From Prevotellaceae bacterium UBA3646 (GTDB lineage: Bacteria; Bacteroidota; Bacteroidia; Bacteroidales; Bacteroidaceae): DNA of 12,967 nt. A model generated the notes under the pieces. It was not told the DNA's origin, did no database searches, and was given only the letters and a program-made list of their open reading frames with translations. Positions 5,924 to 12,967 of the stretch are shown in pieces. A program made the position numbers and the translations under genes. Location of the stretch: contig DFKL01000137.1 of assembly GCA_002373535.1 (NCBI GenBank), forward strand, positions 1 to 12,967. Direction: 5' to 3'. Every line of letters starts with the position of its first letter. Positions within the stretch are counted from its first letter, which is position 1.

Positions 5924-7174
5924 TCAATGGCTTGTTTTTTCGGTCAGGAGCACCTCTTCTATCTTGGTAGCCGTCATCTTCGTAACCTTGACCGTCCACT
6001 TGCCAAGGTCTATTACCTCGTTAAGTTTCGGGAAGCTTTGGTATTCGTGCAGGATGAATCCGCCTACGGTCAGGTATTCGTCGCTCTCTGGCAAATCAAG
6101 GTCGAGGAGCTCGTTGGCTTTCTCGATTTCAATCCTGGCGGACAGGTGGCATTCTCCCGAAGGAAGACGGCGTGCAATATAGTTCGTGGTGTCGTGCTCG
6201 TCCTGGATGTCGCCGAAGATCTCCTCGACAAGGTCTTCGAGGGTGACGATTCCACTGGTACCTCCAAATTCGTCAACGACTACGGCCAGGGACTTCTTCT
6301 CGCTCATAAACGTGGAAAGCAGCTTCTGTGCCGTCATGGTCTCAGGGACAATAGGAACCTGTCGTATGCAGCGTGTCCAGTCGTCTCCGGGCTTAAGGCG
6401 AAACATTTCGCTGGAATGCAGGAAACCGACTATGTCGTCAATGTCTTCGCGGTAGATTATCAGCTTGGAGATGCCGCTGTCGGTAAACTGGCTTTGTAAC
6501 TCCGGCAGTTTGGCGTCCATGCCTACGGCGACTATCTCAGTGCGCGGAACTATGCATTCACGGACCTTGATGTCGCGGAAGGCCAGTGCATTCTGGAACA
6601 TCTTGACTTCTTCCTCTATGTCGTCCTCGTCCTGAACGTTGTCTATGTTGCTCTGTATAAGGTGATCGAGGTCTGCCTTGCCGAAATTGGCAGGTCTGGC
6701 ATCATTCCTGACACGTGTGCCCATAAGGAAGAGCATTGCGGACGACAGGCCGCTGGTAAGCCTGCTTACAGGCCACAGGACGATGTAGAACAAAAGTGCA
6801 GGCACGGCGCATATCCGCAGCATCCTGTTAGGGTTGATCCTGAACAGGGTCTTGGGAAGGAACTCGCCAACGAACAGTACTATTCCTGTGCCTATCAGCG
6901 TCTGGGATACCAGTCCACGTACGATATGTGCCATAAGGATGCCATATACGACCAATGCTATGTTGTTGCCTACCAGCAGTGTAGACAGGAAGTTGCTTTG
7001 GTGACGGTAGAAGATGTCTATTATCCTGGATGTGAAGTTGCGCTCCTCACGCTCCATCTCGAAAAGCATCTTGTTGCTGGAGACGAATGCTATCTCCAAG
7101 CCTGAGAAAAATGCCGAGAGCAGCAGAGCCGTAACAATGCCTCCGGCTAATGTATGGTCAAACGTTGGTGTCAT
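5924..7174 (-). CDS. DUF21/CNNM-CBS-CorC_HlyC membrane protein
   Basis: Inner-membrane protein of the CorB/CorC/HlyC (CNNM) family, linked to Mg or Co efflux; annotations as hemolysin are historical. The 416 residues show the DUF21 membrane domain (about 8-185) with several hydrophobic segments, the family motif SAFFSGLEIAF (20-30) and GEFLPKTL (103-110). A CBS pair follows (about 205-265 and 270-325, the second ending GGTSGIVTLEDLVEEIFGDI). The C-terminal CorC_HlyC domain is at about 335-410. The ATG overlaps the lptC stop as ATGA, implying translational coupling and one operon with lptC and the beta-barrel gene. Some Bacteroidota members (GldE) serve gliding motility or envelope assembly, but no gld partner is seen, so transport is the default. 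Family secure, substrate unknown. Confidence 0.9.
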   Translation of the reverse strand: MTPTFDHTLAGGIVTALLLSAFFSGLEIAFVSSNKMLFEMEREERNFTSRIIDIFYRHQSNFLSTLLVGNNIALVVYGILMAHIVRGLVSQTLIGTGIVLFVGEFLPKTLFRINPNRMLRICAVPALLFYIVLWPVSRLTSGLSSAMLFLMGTRVRNDARPANFGKADLDHLIQSNIDNVQDEDDIEEEVKMFQNALAFRDIKVRECIVPRTEIVAVGMDAKLPELQSQFTDSGISKLIIYREDIDDIVGFLHSSEMFRLKPGDDWTRCIRQVPIVPETMTAQKLLSTFMSEKKSLAVVVDEFGGTSGIVTLEDLVEEIFGDIQDEHDTTNYIARRLPSGECHLSARIEIEKANELLDLDLPESDEYLTVGGFILHEYQSFPKLNEVIDLGKWTVKVTKMTATKIEEVLLTEKTSH

Positions 7175-7875
7175 CTGTTGTTCATTATTTTCTGTTTTCC
7201 CGGATCCGGAGGCAGCAGCCGTGACCTCTGTTCCTGTGTCGCAGAGTCTTCTGTTTCCTGTATAGCCTCCTCGCCGGTGCCGTCGGCATCCGATGCCGGG
7301 AAATCACCTACCGAGTTTTTTACGTTATATCGTGTCATGTCTTCGTTGCTGCGGAATTCCGTTCCGTGCAGCGTCCGGCCAGGCGTTATTATTTCCATTG
7401 GACAATGGTTCCATATCTCATGTTCCATAAGGTCCCAGTACAGCATGTCGGTGTTGAACACAGTCCCCTCGATGTTGCGTACACGCACGCGCCCTCGCAG
7501 TTCCCACAGCCTCTGCTCGTGCAGGTATGCCGTGTCTGCCTGGACGTAGAGGTCTACGTGGAATTTGTCGTCGAGTCGCAGCATCAGCAGTCCTTTGCAA
7601 AATTTCCACGTCGGTTGCTTGCCGTCGTTCATGTAGATGTCCCACTCTTCCGCTACCATGTGGTAGCGTATGCGTCCTGAGTCGGATACCAGCGTACTGA
7701 TACCGATGGAGTGCATGAAGGGTAGTGAGTCTTTGTCATCCACGGCCTCGGCCGTATGCTCCACACGATGCGTGCATGACCATGGGATGACGGTTGTGCA
7801 TAGTAATGCCAATGCCATAGCCAGATGGCTAAATATGGTAATGTGACTGGCGCGTCTAAAACTGTCGGGGTCCAT
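7171..7875 (-). CDS. lptC: LPS export periplasmic protein LptC
   Basis: Passes lipopolysaccharide from the inner-membrane LptBFG transporter to the periplasmic bridge LptA. The 234 residues carry the Bacteroidota LptC pattern: TLVSDSGRIRYHMVAEEW (61-78), KFHVDLYVQADTAYL (104-118), LWELRGRVRVRNIEG (123-137), TDMLYWDL (142-149), GTEFRSNEDMTRYNVKN (171-187), ending near DFP (191-193), all beta-jellyroll. The N-terminus has one hydrophobic segment (about 12-33) followed by Cys34. The residues before it, IPWS, fit a lipobox poorly, so it may be a signal anchor rather than a lipoprotein. Residues 194-234 form an acidic, then Pro/Arg/Lys-containing tail beyond the conserved core. The start is 17 bases after the beta-barrel gene stop, and the stop overlaps the next start by 4 bases. 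Recognition rests on motifs plus context. Confidence 0.87.
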   Translation of the reverse strand: MDPDSFRRASHITIFSHLAMALALLCTTVIPWSCTHRVEHTAEAVDDKDSLPFMHSIGISTLVSDSGRIRYHMVAEEWDIYMNDGKQPTWKFCKGLLMLRLDDKFHVDLYVQADTAYLHEQRLWELRGRVRVRNIEGTVFNTDMLYWDLMEHEIWNHCPMEIITPGRTLHGTEFRSNEDMTRYNVKNSVGDFPASDADGTGEEAIQETEDSATQEQRSRLLPPDPGKQKIMNNR

Positions 7876-7892
7876 CTACAGGAGTCTCGGTT

Positions 7893-9266
7893 TTACTGAA
7901 TCTTGTACTTCATGAACCAGCGTTCGTTGAATGTAACGCCCAGATTGATAACAAAATAGTTCTCCGTGACCAGAGACTTGTCGGCAGGAGCCCTGCGTAG
8001 CCACTGCATGCCTACGTTTATGACCGGAAATAACCCTATGCGGCGGTTTATATTATTGTTTATGGGAAATCCCGCTCCGATACTGAGCGTCGTCTCGTTG
8101 GGTCCTTTCCCGGTTTCCTTGTCAGCAAAGGCAAGGTGGGGTGTGGCATAAGACAGTCCCATGCGATACTTGACGCGATTGAGATATCCGTGCAGTGCCG
8201 TAGGATTGGGAGTCCATTCGACACCGGCCCTTATCTGACTGTTGTTCCTGTACGAGCCTTTCAGGCTATGGTATGTCACTCCCTCGGTGGTCGCAATCAT
8301 GGTCGGGATCCGGCAGTTGCCCCATCCCGTGTATGTGTAGTCGGCGGAAACCAACAGGTTGTTCTTGTGCTGCCATCCCAAGCCTCCGGAATACTTCATC
8401 GGAAGGTCAAAGGCATCCTTGTCAATGTTTACGGTAAGCGTATCTCCGCTATCCATAAAGCGTAGCAACATGCCGTCGCCTCCATACTTGTGCCCCAGAG
8501 CGACTGTCGCACCGATGGTCAGCCAGTCCTTGCGTGAGAGCCGGAGGGCATATTGCGCACCGAAGTCCAGTTGATATGTGGTTATGCTGGCATTTTCGAT
8601 ATAGTTGAAGCCGTTGCTGTTTGAAATGGTGAATCCGTGCATCAAGATGTGTGTATAGCCTCCCCACAGAATGTTTACATGCATGCCAAGGCTCAGACCG
8701 GAAAACGGTCTCCATCCTATGCCTGCAAATGCCTTGCGCAGTCCTCCCGAACCTCTGTGTTCCGAACTGCTCTTGACAATTTCTCCGGTGATATTGTCCC
8801 GGTATACGTTTCCGTCTGTCGAGGTAAAATCATACCCTATGGAAGAGTAAGGCTTGAATCCGAAGGAGAGGCCAAGGTGCCTGCGCAGACGGAAGCCTGC
8901 AATAATATAGTCGAAACTGGCATTGCGAATATTCTTGCTGGACGTCTGGTTGCTCATGCGCCCGAAACTGCCGCTCATGCCCACGTCAAGGATGAACGAA
9001 AGGGAGTCTATGTAAGCGTACGATGCTGGGTTCATGGTGTTCAGTCTGTTTCCTGATGGCAGGGCAACGCCTACACCGCCCATTGCACGGTTCCAGCCCT
9101 GAGACTCGTCGTTGAGGAGTCCCATGCCTACCTGTGAGTACGAAGAGTTGCTCCCGCCGGACTGTGCCAGCGCCTGTACAACATTGAGAAACAGGAATAT
9201 AGAGGCCGCAGCCATGACGGCGGCCGTTCTCTGTATATATACCTTGTGTGCCAATTTACCAGACAT
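7893..9266 (-). CDS. Outer-membrane beta-barrel protein, FadL/PorV-like, function unknown
   Basis: A 457-residue exported protein. The signal peptide is residues 1-34 (hydrophobic core about 15-32, likely cut after ALA, before Gln35). The mature N-terminus has the pattern AMGGVGVAL (61-69) followed by NPASY (79-83), typical of FadL/OmpP1/PorV-like barrels. The rest alternates polar and aromatic/hydrophobic residues with Gly- and Asn-rich turns, as expected for about 14 strands, and ends NERWFMKYKIQ. It is first in an operon with lptC and the CNNM-type gene, behind its own promoter. From memory, a barrel gene next to lptC is common in Bacteroides; the gene for type III pantothenate kinase, often nearby, is not seen here. 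Candidate roles are import of hydrophobic molecules or outer-membrane assembly. The precise substrate cannot be assigned. Confidence 0.75.
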   Translation of the reverse strand: MSGKLAHKVYIQRTAAVMAAASIFLFLNVVQALAQSGGSNSSYSQVGMGLLNDESQGWNRAMGGVGVALPSGNRLNTMNPASYAYIDSLSFILDVGMSGSFGRMSNQTSSKNIRNASFDYIIAGFRLRRHLGLSFGFKPYSSIGYDFTSTDGNVYRDNITGEIVKSSSEHRGSGGLRKAFAGIGWRPFSGLSLGMHVNILWGGYTHILMHGFTISNSNGFNYIENASITTYQLDFGAQYALRLSRKDWLTIGATVALGHKYGGDGMLLRFMDSGDTLTVNIDKDAFDLPMKYSGGLGWQHKNNLLVSADYTYTGWGNCRIPTMIATTEGVTYHSLKGSYRNNSQIRAGVEWTPNPTALHGYLNRVKYRMGLSYATPHLAFADKETGKGPNETTLSIGAGFPINNNINRRIGLFPVINVGMQWLRRAPADKSLVTENYFVINLGVTFNERWFMKYKIQ

Positions 9267-9282
9267 AATATTATTGCGTATG

Positions 9283-9312
9283 CAAAGTTACGATATTTGT
9301 CGTAATTTGCAA
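9283..9312 (-). promoter_or_regulatory. Promoter of the barrel-lptC-CNNM operon
   Basis: On the minus strand TTG (9312-9310) and TAACTTTG (9290-9283) are separated by exactly 19 bases, the Bacteroidales -33/-7 arrangement. Transcription should start near 9276, leaving only about 10 bases before the ATG at 9266. Confidence 0.75.
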
Positions 9313-9397
9313 GAATACATATCATTGAAATCTGCTGCAATACCTTATATTATATATATTTTTAACAGGTGAGTACGTTTTTACCGTCTTTTTTTGC

Positions 9398-9405
9398 TAC
9401 CTTTG
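9398..9405 (+). promoter_or_regulatory. Bacteroidales -7 promoter element for the DUF4105 gene
   Basis: TACCTTTG matches TAnnTTTG exactly and ends only 6 bases before the ATG at 9412. No good -33 TTG is seen at 19 bases; the area is T-rich (CGTTTTTACC at 9376-9385). The predicted start of transcription falls at or next to the start codon. Upstream, 9313-9375 is AT-rich spacer shared with the divergent promoter, with nothing else recognised. Confidence 0.65.
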
Positions 9406-9411
9406 CGCCCG

Positions 9412-10599
9412 ATGAGGAGTATGTTATTCTTTTTGCTGATGTCCGCCAGCGTGCTTCTTGCTGCTGCACAAGGCCGGCCAAGGACAGAGGTCAGCGTCAT
9501 TACATGCAGTCCCGGAGACGAAGTATACTCCCTCTATGGACACACGGCAATACGCCTCAGGAATGACTCTTGCGGTATGGACATAGCCGTCAACTATGGA
9601 GTCTTTGACTTCAACACGGACAATTTTATGTGGAAGTTCGTGCTGGGTGAGACAGACTATATATGCATGGCAGTCCCCTGGGATGCATTCATTGCAGAGT
9701 ATAGGCACAGAGGCAGTTCGGTAAAGGCGCAGGTGCTGAACCTGAGTCAGGAGGAGACGGACTCGCTCGTCAGCTATCTGCAATGGAACCTGAAGCCAGG
9801 GAATCGTGTATACCGCTACAATTACCTGACGGACAACTGTACGCTGCGAGTGATGCACTGCGTGGAGCGTTCCGTCAAGGGGCGTATCGTATATTCGTTG
9901 GATTCGCGCCGGCAGACATACCGCGATATAATACACCAGTATACACAGGGCTCGCCGTGGGCCGAGGCCGGTAATGACATACTGCTTGGCAGCGATGTGG
10001 ACACAATCCTTTCTCCGCGTGCCAAGTGCTTTATCCCCGACTATTACTCTGAGGCTCTTGACGGCGCCATGATACGTGACATGGTCGCAGACACGCGTCC
10101 TATGATCCGCCGTACCGAGATGTTGCTGGAGCCGGTAGGACATCAGGCAGACGTCCGGGAAGAACGGGACGGGCTCCCCGTCTCGCCGGCAGCTGCAGGC
10201 TGGGCATTGTTTGCCGTGCTGGCGCTGACGGCACTGCTCGAGTACAGGACAGGATACATGTTGTGGCCTTTGGATTTCGTCATGCTCACGTTGCATGGGG
10301 CTGCAGGCACTGTACTTATGTTCGTGTTCCTTTTCTCGGAGCATCCTACGCTGGATACCAACTGGCAGGTGTGGCTGCTGAATCCCCTGCCGCTGATAGC
10401 AATGCCGTTCGTCGTAAAGGCAGCATGGAGGCGCGAGTGTTGTCTGTGGCATTACGCCTTAGGTGCCATGACGGTGTCATTCCTGCTCTTCTCACCATGG
10501 ATGCCACAGCGCTTCAGCATGATAACGATACCTCTGGCCCTGGCCCTGGCTACGAGGCCAGTGTCATATATGATACACTACAGCCGTAATGAACAATAG
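9412..10599 (+). CDS. DUF4105 / Lnb N-terminal-domain membrane protein
   Basis: A 395-residue protein with an N-terminal signal or anchor (about 4-18), an external DUF4105 domain (about 25-215), and some five hydrophobic segments at the C-terminus (about 262-277, 285-309, 320-337, 345-361, 368-382). Domain hallmarks are CSPGDEVYSLYGHTAIR with H44, NYGVFDFNTDNFMWKFVLGETDY (61-83) and DNCTLRV with C143; H44 and C143 are the likely active-site pair. The family name comes from Lnb, a lipoprotein N-acyltransferase of Gram-positive bacteria, and I recall a DUF4105 protein being assigned this role in Bacteroides. The proposed job here is therefore finishing the N-terminus of lipoproteins at the inner membrane. 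The ATG at 9412 is chosen over the in-frame TTG at 9394, which lies upstream of the promoter element. Codon 4 (9421) is an alternative start. It overlaps the next gene by 11 bp. Confidence 0.82.
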   Translation: MRSMLFFLLMSASVLLAAAQGRPRTEVSVITCSPGDEVYSLYGHTAIRLRNDSCGMDIAVNYGVFDFNTDNFMWKFVLGETDYICMAVPWDAFIAEYRHRGSSVKAQVLNLSQEETDSLVSYLQWNLKPGNRVYRYNYLTDNCTLRVMHCVERSVKGRIVYSLDSRRQTYRDIIHQYTQGSPWAEAGNDILLGSDVDTILSPRAKCFIPDYYSEALDGAMIRDMVADTRPMIRRTEMLLEPVGHQADVREERDGLPVSPAAAGWALFAVLALTALLEYRTGYMLWPLDFVMLTLHGAAGTVLMFVFLFSEHPTLDTNWQVWLLNPLPLIAMPFVVKAAWRRECCLWHYALGAMTVSFLLFSPWMPQRFSMITIPLALALATRPVSYMIHYSRNEQ

Positions 10600-12175
10600 A
10601 TACCATACATACAGGCTCCTGGCCACCGTAGCCATGCTGACGGCCTTGTGTGGCGCCGAGGCCCAGACAGCCCCCGAACTGCCGCGTGTGGTCGTGAACA
10701 TAATGATCGACCAGTTGCGTACGGACTACATGGAGGCCTTCTCCCCCCTGTATGGTACGCGGGGCTTCCGCAGACTCATGAGCGAGGGGCGTTTGTATGC
10801 CCAGCCCGAATATCCATTTGTCAGTCCGGACCGTGCCAGCGCAGTCGCATGCTTTGCCAGCGGAGCGACTCCGTATGACAACGGAATACCTTCACAGCGC
10901 TGGCTGGACCGTAAGACATTACGACCGGTATATTGTGTGGATGACGGCAGGTATAGCGGAAACATGACTGCAGAGGCCACCTCGGCTGAGCATCTCACGG
11001 TCTCTACCATGGGCGACGAGCTGAAGATAGCCACCGAGGGCAAGGCCGTGGTCCTGAGTATTGCTCCACAGCGTGATGCCGCCGTCCTGCTGGCAGGCCA
11101 TTCGGCAGACGCCTGTTTCTGGCTTAACGACCTCACCGGACAGTGGTGCTCGAGCAGCTACTATGGCCCATTCCCCCAGTGGGCTCTGGCATATAACAAC
11201 ACCTTGTCGCCGGCACGGTATCTTGACGGGAAGGTATGGGTGCCGTCCAACGACCTGACTGGCAATTTCAACTATTTTATAGGAGGAAGCGTCGGTAAGC
11301 CTTTCTCCCATCATTTCAGGGGCGACAGAGCCTATCGTCAGATGAAGGCAAGCCCTCTGGTAAATGAGGAGGTCAACCGTTTTGCACTGCAGAGCATGCA
11401 GATGACAGGCATGGGCATAGACCATGTTACCGACATGCTGATGCTCACATACTATGCAGGCAACTTTGATCATGCATCGGTACAGGAGTGTCCGATGGAA
11501 CTCCAGGATACATACGTCCGTCTGGACAAGGCTCTGGGCGAGTTGATGGATGCCGTGGAGAGCCGTGTAGGAAAGGGGAGGGCCCTGTTTGTGGTGACCA
11601 GTACGGGATGCAGCGATGCACCGAAGAGCACAGACCTGGCAAGATACCGCATTCCTACAGGAGTCTTTGACATGACCAAGGCCCAGATGCTGCTGAATAT
11701 GTATCTGATAGCCGTGTATGGCCAGGGACAGTGGGTCGAGACATCGCTGAACGACGAGATATACCTCAACCTCAAGCTCATGGAGCAGAGGAACGTGAAC
11801 CAGGGCGAGGCCCTTGACCGCAGTGCGTCATTCCTGATACAGATGGCCGGCGTCAAGGACGTATATACCAGCAGACGCCTGGAACTATGCGGCACGACAA
11901 GTGACGCGGCCCGTCTGCGCAATGCATACAACCCACACCGTTCAGGCGACATTATCGTACAAATCAATCCGGGATGGACACTGCTTAACAGCTCCACCCA
12001 TGAGGAACGTATATCGCGTGAGACATACATGGGCTTCCCGCTTATCTTCCTCGGGACAAACATCAGGAGTGAAAAGATAGAGACACCCGTAACCATGGAC
12101 CGTGTCGCGCCCACGGTGACGCAGGCACTTAGGATACGTGCCCCCAACGGCTGTGCAAAGAGACCATTGTTCTGA
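10589..12175 (+). CDS. Alkaline-phosphatase-fold (PafA-like) exported protein, probably catalytically dead
   Basis: A 528-residue periplasmic protein with a signal peptide (1-25, cut after AEA). The fold is that of the alkaline phosphatase/phosphodiesterase superfamily: VVVNIMIDQLRTDYM (34-48), GIPSQRWLDRKT (99-110), AAVLLAGHSADACFWLND (164-181), ELQDTYVRLDKAL (304-316) and FPLIFLGTNI (483-492). Compared with PafA as I remember it, D41 and H471 remain, but the nucleophile Thr region reads SPDRASAVACFASG. The D-x3-H metal ligands read TYYAGN (Y and N), the DH pair reads STGCSD (T and G), and the Lys/Arg phosphate pocket reads PQRDAA. The protein looks like a pseudoenzyme, or uses different chemistry. 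It starts inside the DUF4105 gene and ends 45 bases before secA, so co-expression with lipoprotein and export functions is likely. Role unknown. Confidence 0.82.
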   Translation: MNNRYHTYRLLATVAMLTALCGAEAQTAPELPRVVVNIMIDQLRTDYMEAFSPLYGTRGFRRLMSEGRLYAQPEYPFVSPDRASAVACFASGATPYDNGIPSQRWLDRKTLRPVYCVDDGRYSGNMTAEATSAEHLTVSTMGDELKIATEGKAVVLSIAPQRDAAVLLAGHSADACFWLNDLTGQWCSSSYYGPFPQWALAYNNTLSPARYLDGKVWVPSNDLTGNFNYFIGGSVGKPFSHHFRGDRAYRQMKASPLVNEEVNRFALQSMQMTGMGIDHVTDMLMLTYYAGNFDHASVQECPMELQDTYVRLDKALGELMDAVESRVGKGRALFVVTSTGCSDAPKSTDLARYRIPTGVFDMTKAQMLLNMYLIAVYGQGQWVETSLNDEIYLNLKLMEQRNVNQGEALDRSASFLIQMAGVKDVYTSRRLELCGTTSDAARLRNAYNPHRSGDIIVQINPGWTLLNSSTHEERISRETYMGFPLIFLGTNIRSEKIETPVTMDRVAPTVTQALRIRAPNGCAKRPLF

Positions 12176-12220
12176 CAACGAGAAAGAGAGACATATACAA
12201 ACAGGAAAAATACAACGATT

Positions 12221-12967
12221 ATGGATATAGGAAAGATATTGGTAAAACTGTTCGGAGACAAGAAGTCCAGAGACCTGAAGGCATACAAGCCCCTGGTAGA
12301 TGCCGTGCTGGATGTGTATCCGGCCATAGACGCACTCAGTAACGACGAGTTGCGGGCGCGTGTCAGAGAGATACGCGCACAGATTGCAGACAAGGCAGCA
12401 GACCTGCGCGCACAGATTGCAGAAATCAAGTCGCGCATTCCCCAGACGGAGATACAGGACCGTGCCCCGCTGTTCCATCAGATAGACAAACTGGAGAAGG
12501 ATGTCCTGGAAGTCCTGGAAAAGGAACTGGACGAGGTCCGTCCGGAGGTCTTTGCCATTGTAAAGAGTACGGCACGCCGCTTCACCGAGAACGAGGACAT
12601 CCGTGTAACGGCAACGCAGTTTGACCGTGACCTGGCAGCCAGGCATGACTTCGTAGACATAGAGGGAGATACGGCAGTATACCATAACCACTGGGTTGCC
12701 GGCGGCAACGAGACAGTATGGGCAATGGTACATTTCGACGTACAGCTCTTCGGCGGCACCGTGCTGCATCAGGGCAAGATAGCAGAGATGTTTACAGGTG
12801 AAGGCAAGACGCTGACGGCAACACTGCCCGTCTTCCTGAATGCATTGACAGGAAACGGCGTACACGTCGTGACGGTAAACGACTACCTGGCCAAGCGAGA
12901 CTCGGAGTGGATGGGACCGATATACATGTTCCACGGTCTCAGCGTCGACTGCATCGACAAGCACCAG
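12221..12967 (+). CDS. secA: SecA preprotein translocase ATPase, N-terminal part
   Basis: Motor that drives unfolded proteins through SecYEG. The frame is open from the ATG at 12221 to the window end, giving 249 of roughly 1,100 residues. Seen in order: an N-terminal helix (MDIGKILVKLFGDKKSRDLK), the Bacteroidota-type insertion of charged helices (about 40-120), the segment VWAMVHFDVQLFGGTVLHQGKIAEM, Walker A TGEGKT (192-197), and VVTVNDYLAKRDSEWMGPIY (216-235), a strong SecA signature. The residue before TGEGKT is Phe191 where Ala is usual. An 11-residue repeat, RAQIADKAADL/RAQIAEIKSRI (52-73), falls in the insertion. The 45-base upstream gap is A-rich with no TAnnTTTG element, so secA probably shares the promoter of the two genes before it. 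Truncated by the window, not by mutation. Confidence 0.97.
   Translation, partial: MDIGKILVKLFGDKKSRDLKAYKPLVDAVLDVYPAIDALSNDELRARVREIRAQIADKAADLRAQIAEIKSRIPQTEIQDRAPLFHQIDKLEKDVLEVLEKELDEVRPEVFAIVKSTARRFTENEDIRVTATQFDRDLAARHDFVDIEGDTAVYHNHWVAGGNETVWAMVHFDVQLFGGTVLHQGKIAEMFTGEGKTLTATLPVFLNALTGNGVHVVTVNDYLAKRDSEWMGPIYMFHGLSVDCIDKHQ
12374..12423 (+). repeat. 17-bp direct repeat inside secA
   Basis: CGCGCACAGATTGCAGA occurs at 12374-12390 and 12407-12423, exactly 33 bp (11 codons) apart. It encodes two copies of RAQIA in a charged helix. An 11-residue period suits a hendecad coiled coil; local slippage duplication is another reading. Confidence 0.7.

Noticed and set aside
9394..9411. TTG start at 9394 for the DUF4105 protein.
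   Set aside because: The TTG lies upstream of and into the TACCTTTG promoter element, and the resulting N-terminus adds six residues before a normal signal sequence. The ATG at 9412 is better placed.
9424..10452. A 342-codon open frame antisense to the DUF4105 gene.
   Set aside because: Shadow of a gene with clear domain motifs; the product is rich in His, Cys and Arg without any recognisable pattern.
11942..12964. A 340-codon open frame antisense to the end of the phosphatase-like gene and secA.
   Set aside because: It crosses two well-supported genes on the other strand and has no family resemblance.

Overview
The window looks like a chromosomal segment of a Bacteroidales bacterium, most probably Prevotella or a close relative. 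Three things point there. The proteins (class I IlvC, a Bacteroidota-type LptC, a SecA with the long Bacteroidota N-terminal insertion, a Lnb/DUF4105 protein) match forms known from this group. The intergenic regions carry TAnnTTTG -7 promoter elements. Start codons generally lack strong Shine-Dalgarno sites. There is no rRNA, tRNA, CRISPR array, transposase or phage gene. Every long stretch is coding except one 332-bp repeat-filled gap and two short promoter regions.

Bases 1-3311, plus strand: the 3' part of a branched-chain amino-acid operon. In order it holds the end of ilvB (acetolactate synthase large subunit), an unusually long ilvN (regulatory subunit with a roughly 105-residue Cys-rich N-terminal extension), an acyl-ACP thioesterase with a GTG start, and ilvC (ketol-acid reductoisomerase). 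The thioesterase couples fatty-acid release to valine/leucine/isoleucine synthesis at the level of gene order.

Bases 3312-3643: a gene-free gap between convergent operons. Four tandem ~72-bp units fill it. Each carries a terminator-like hairpin flanked by A and T runs, so it can act in both directions. A separate GC hairpin follows.

Bases 3644-9312, minus strand: envelope-biogenesis genes. A promoter with an almost leaderless start drives an outer-membrane beta-barrel protein, lptC, and a DUF21-CBS-CorC/HlyC membrane protein; the last two overlap as ATGA. Downstream, ppiD (membrane-anchored periplasmic foldase) has its own TATCTTTG promoter with a 15-bp palindrome just after it.

Bases 9398-12967, plus strand: a divergent promoter drives a DUF4105/Lnb-like membrane protein, then an alkaline-phosphatase-fold protein (11-bp overlap) that has lost most expected catalytic residues, then secA, which runs off the window. 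Together these concern lipoprotein maturation, export and outer-membrane assembly.

The most unusual points are the Cys-rich extension of IlvN, the apparent pseudophosphatase beside secA, the fourfold terminator repeat, and the near-leaderless DUF4105 transcript. None of these by itself proves a new system.
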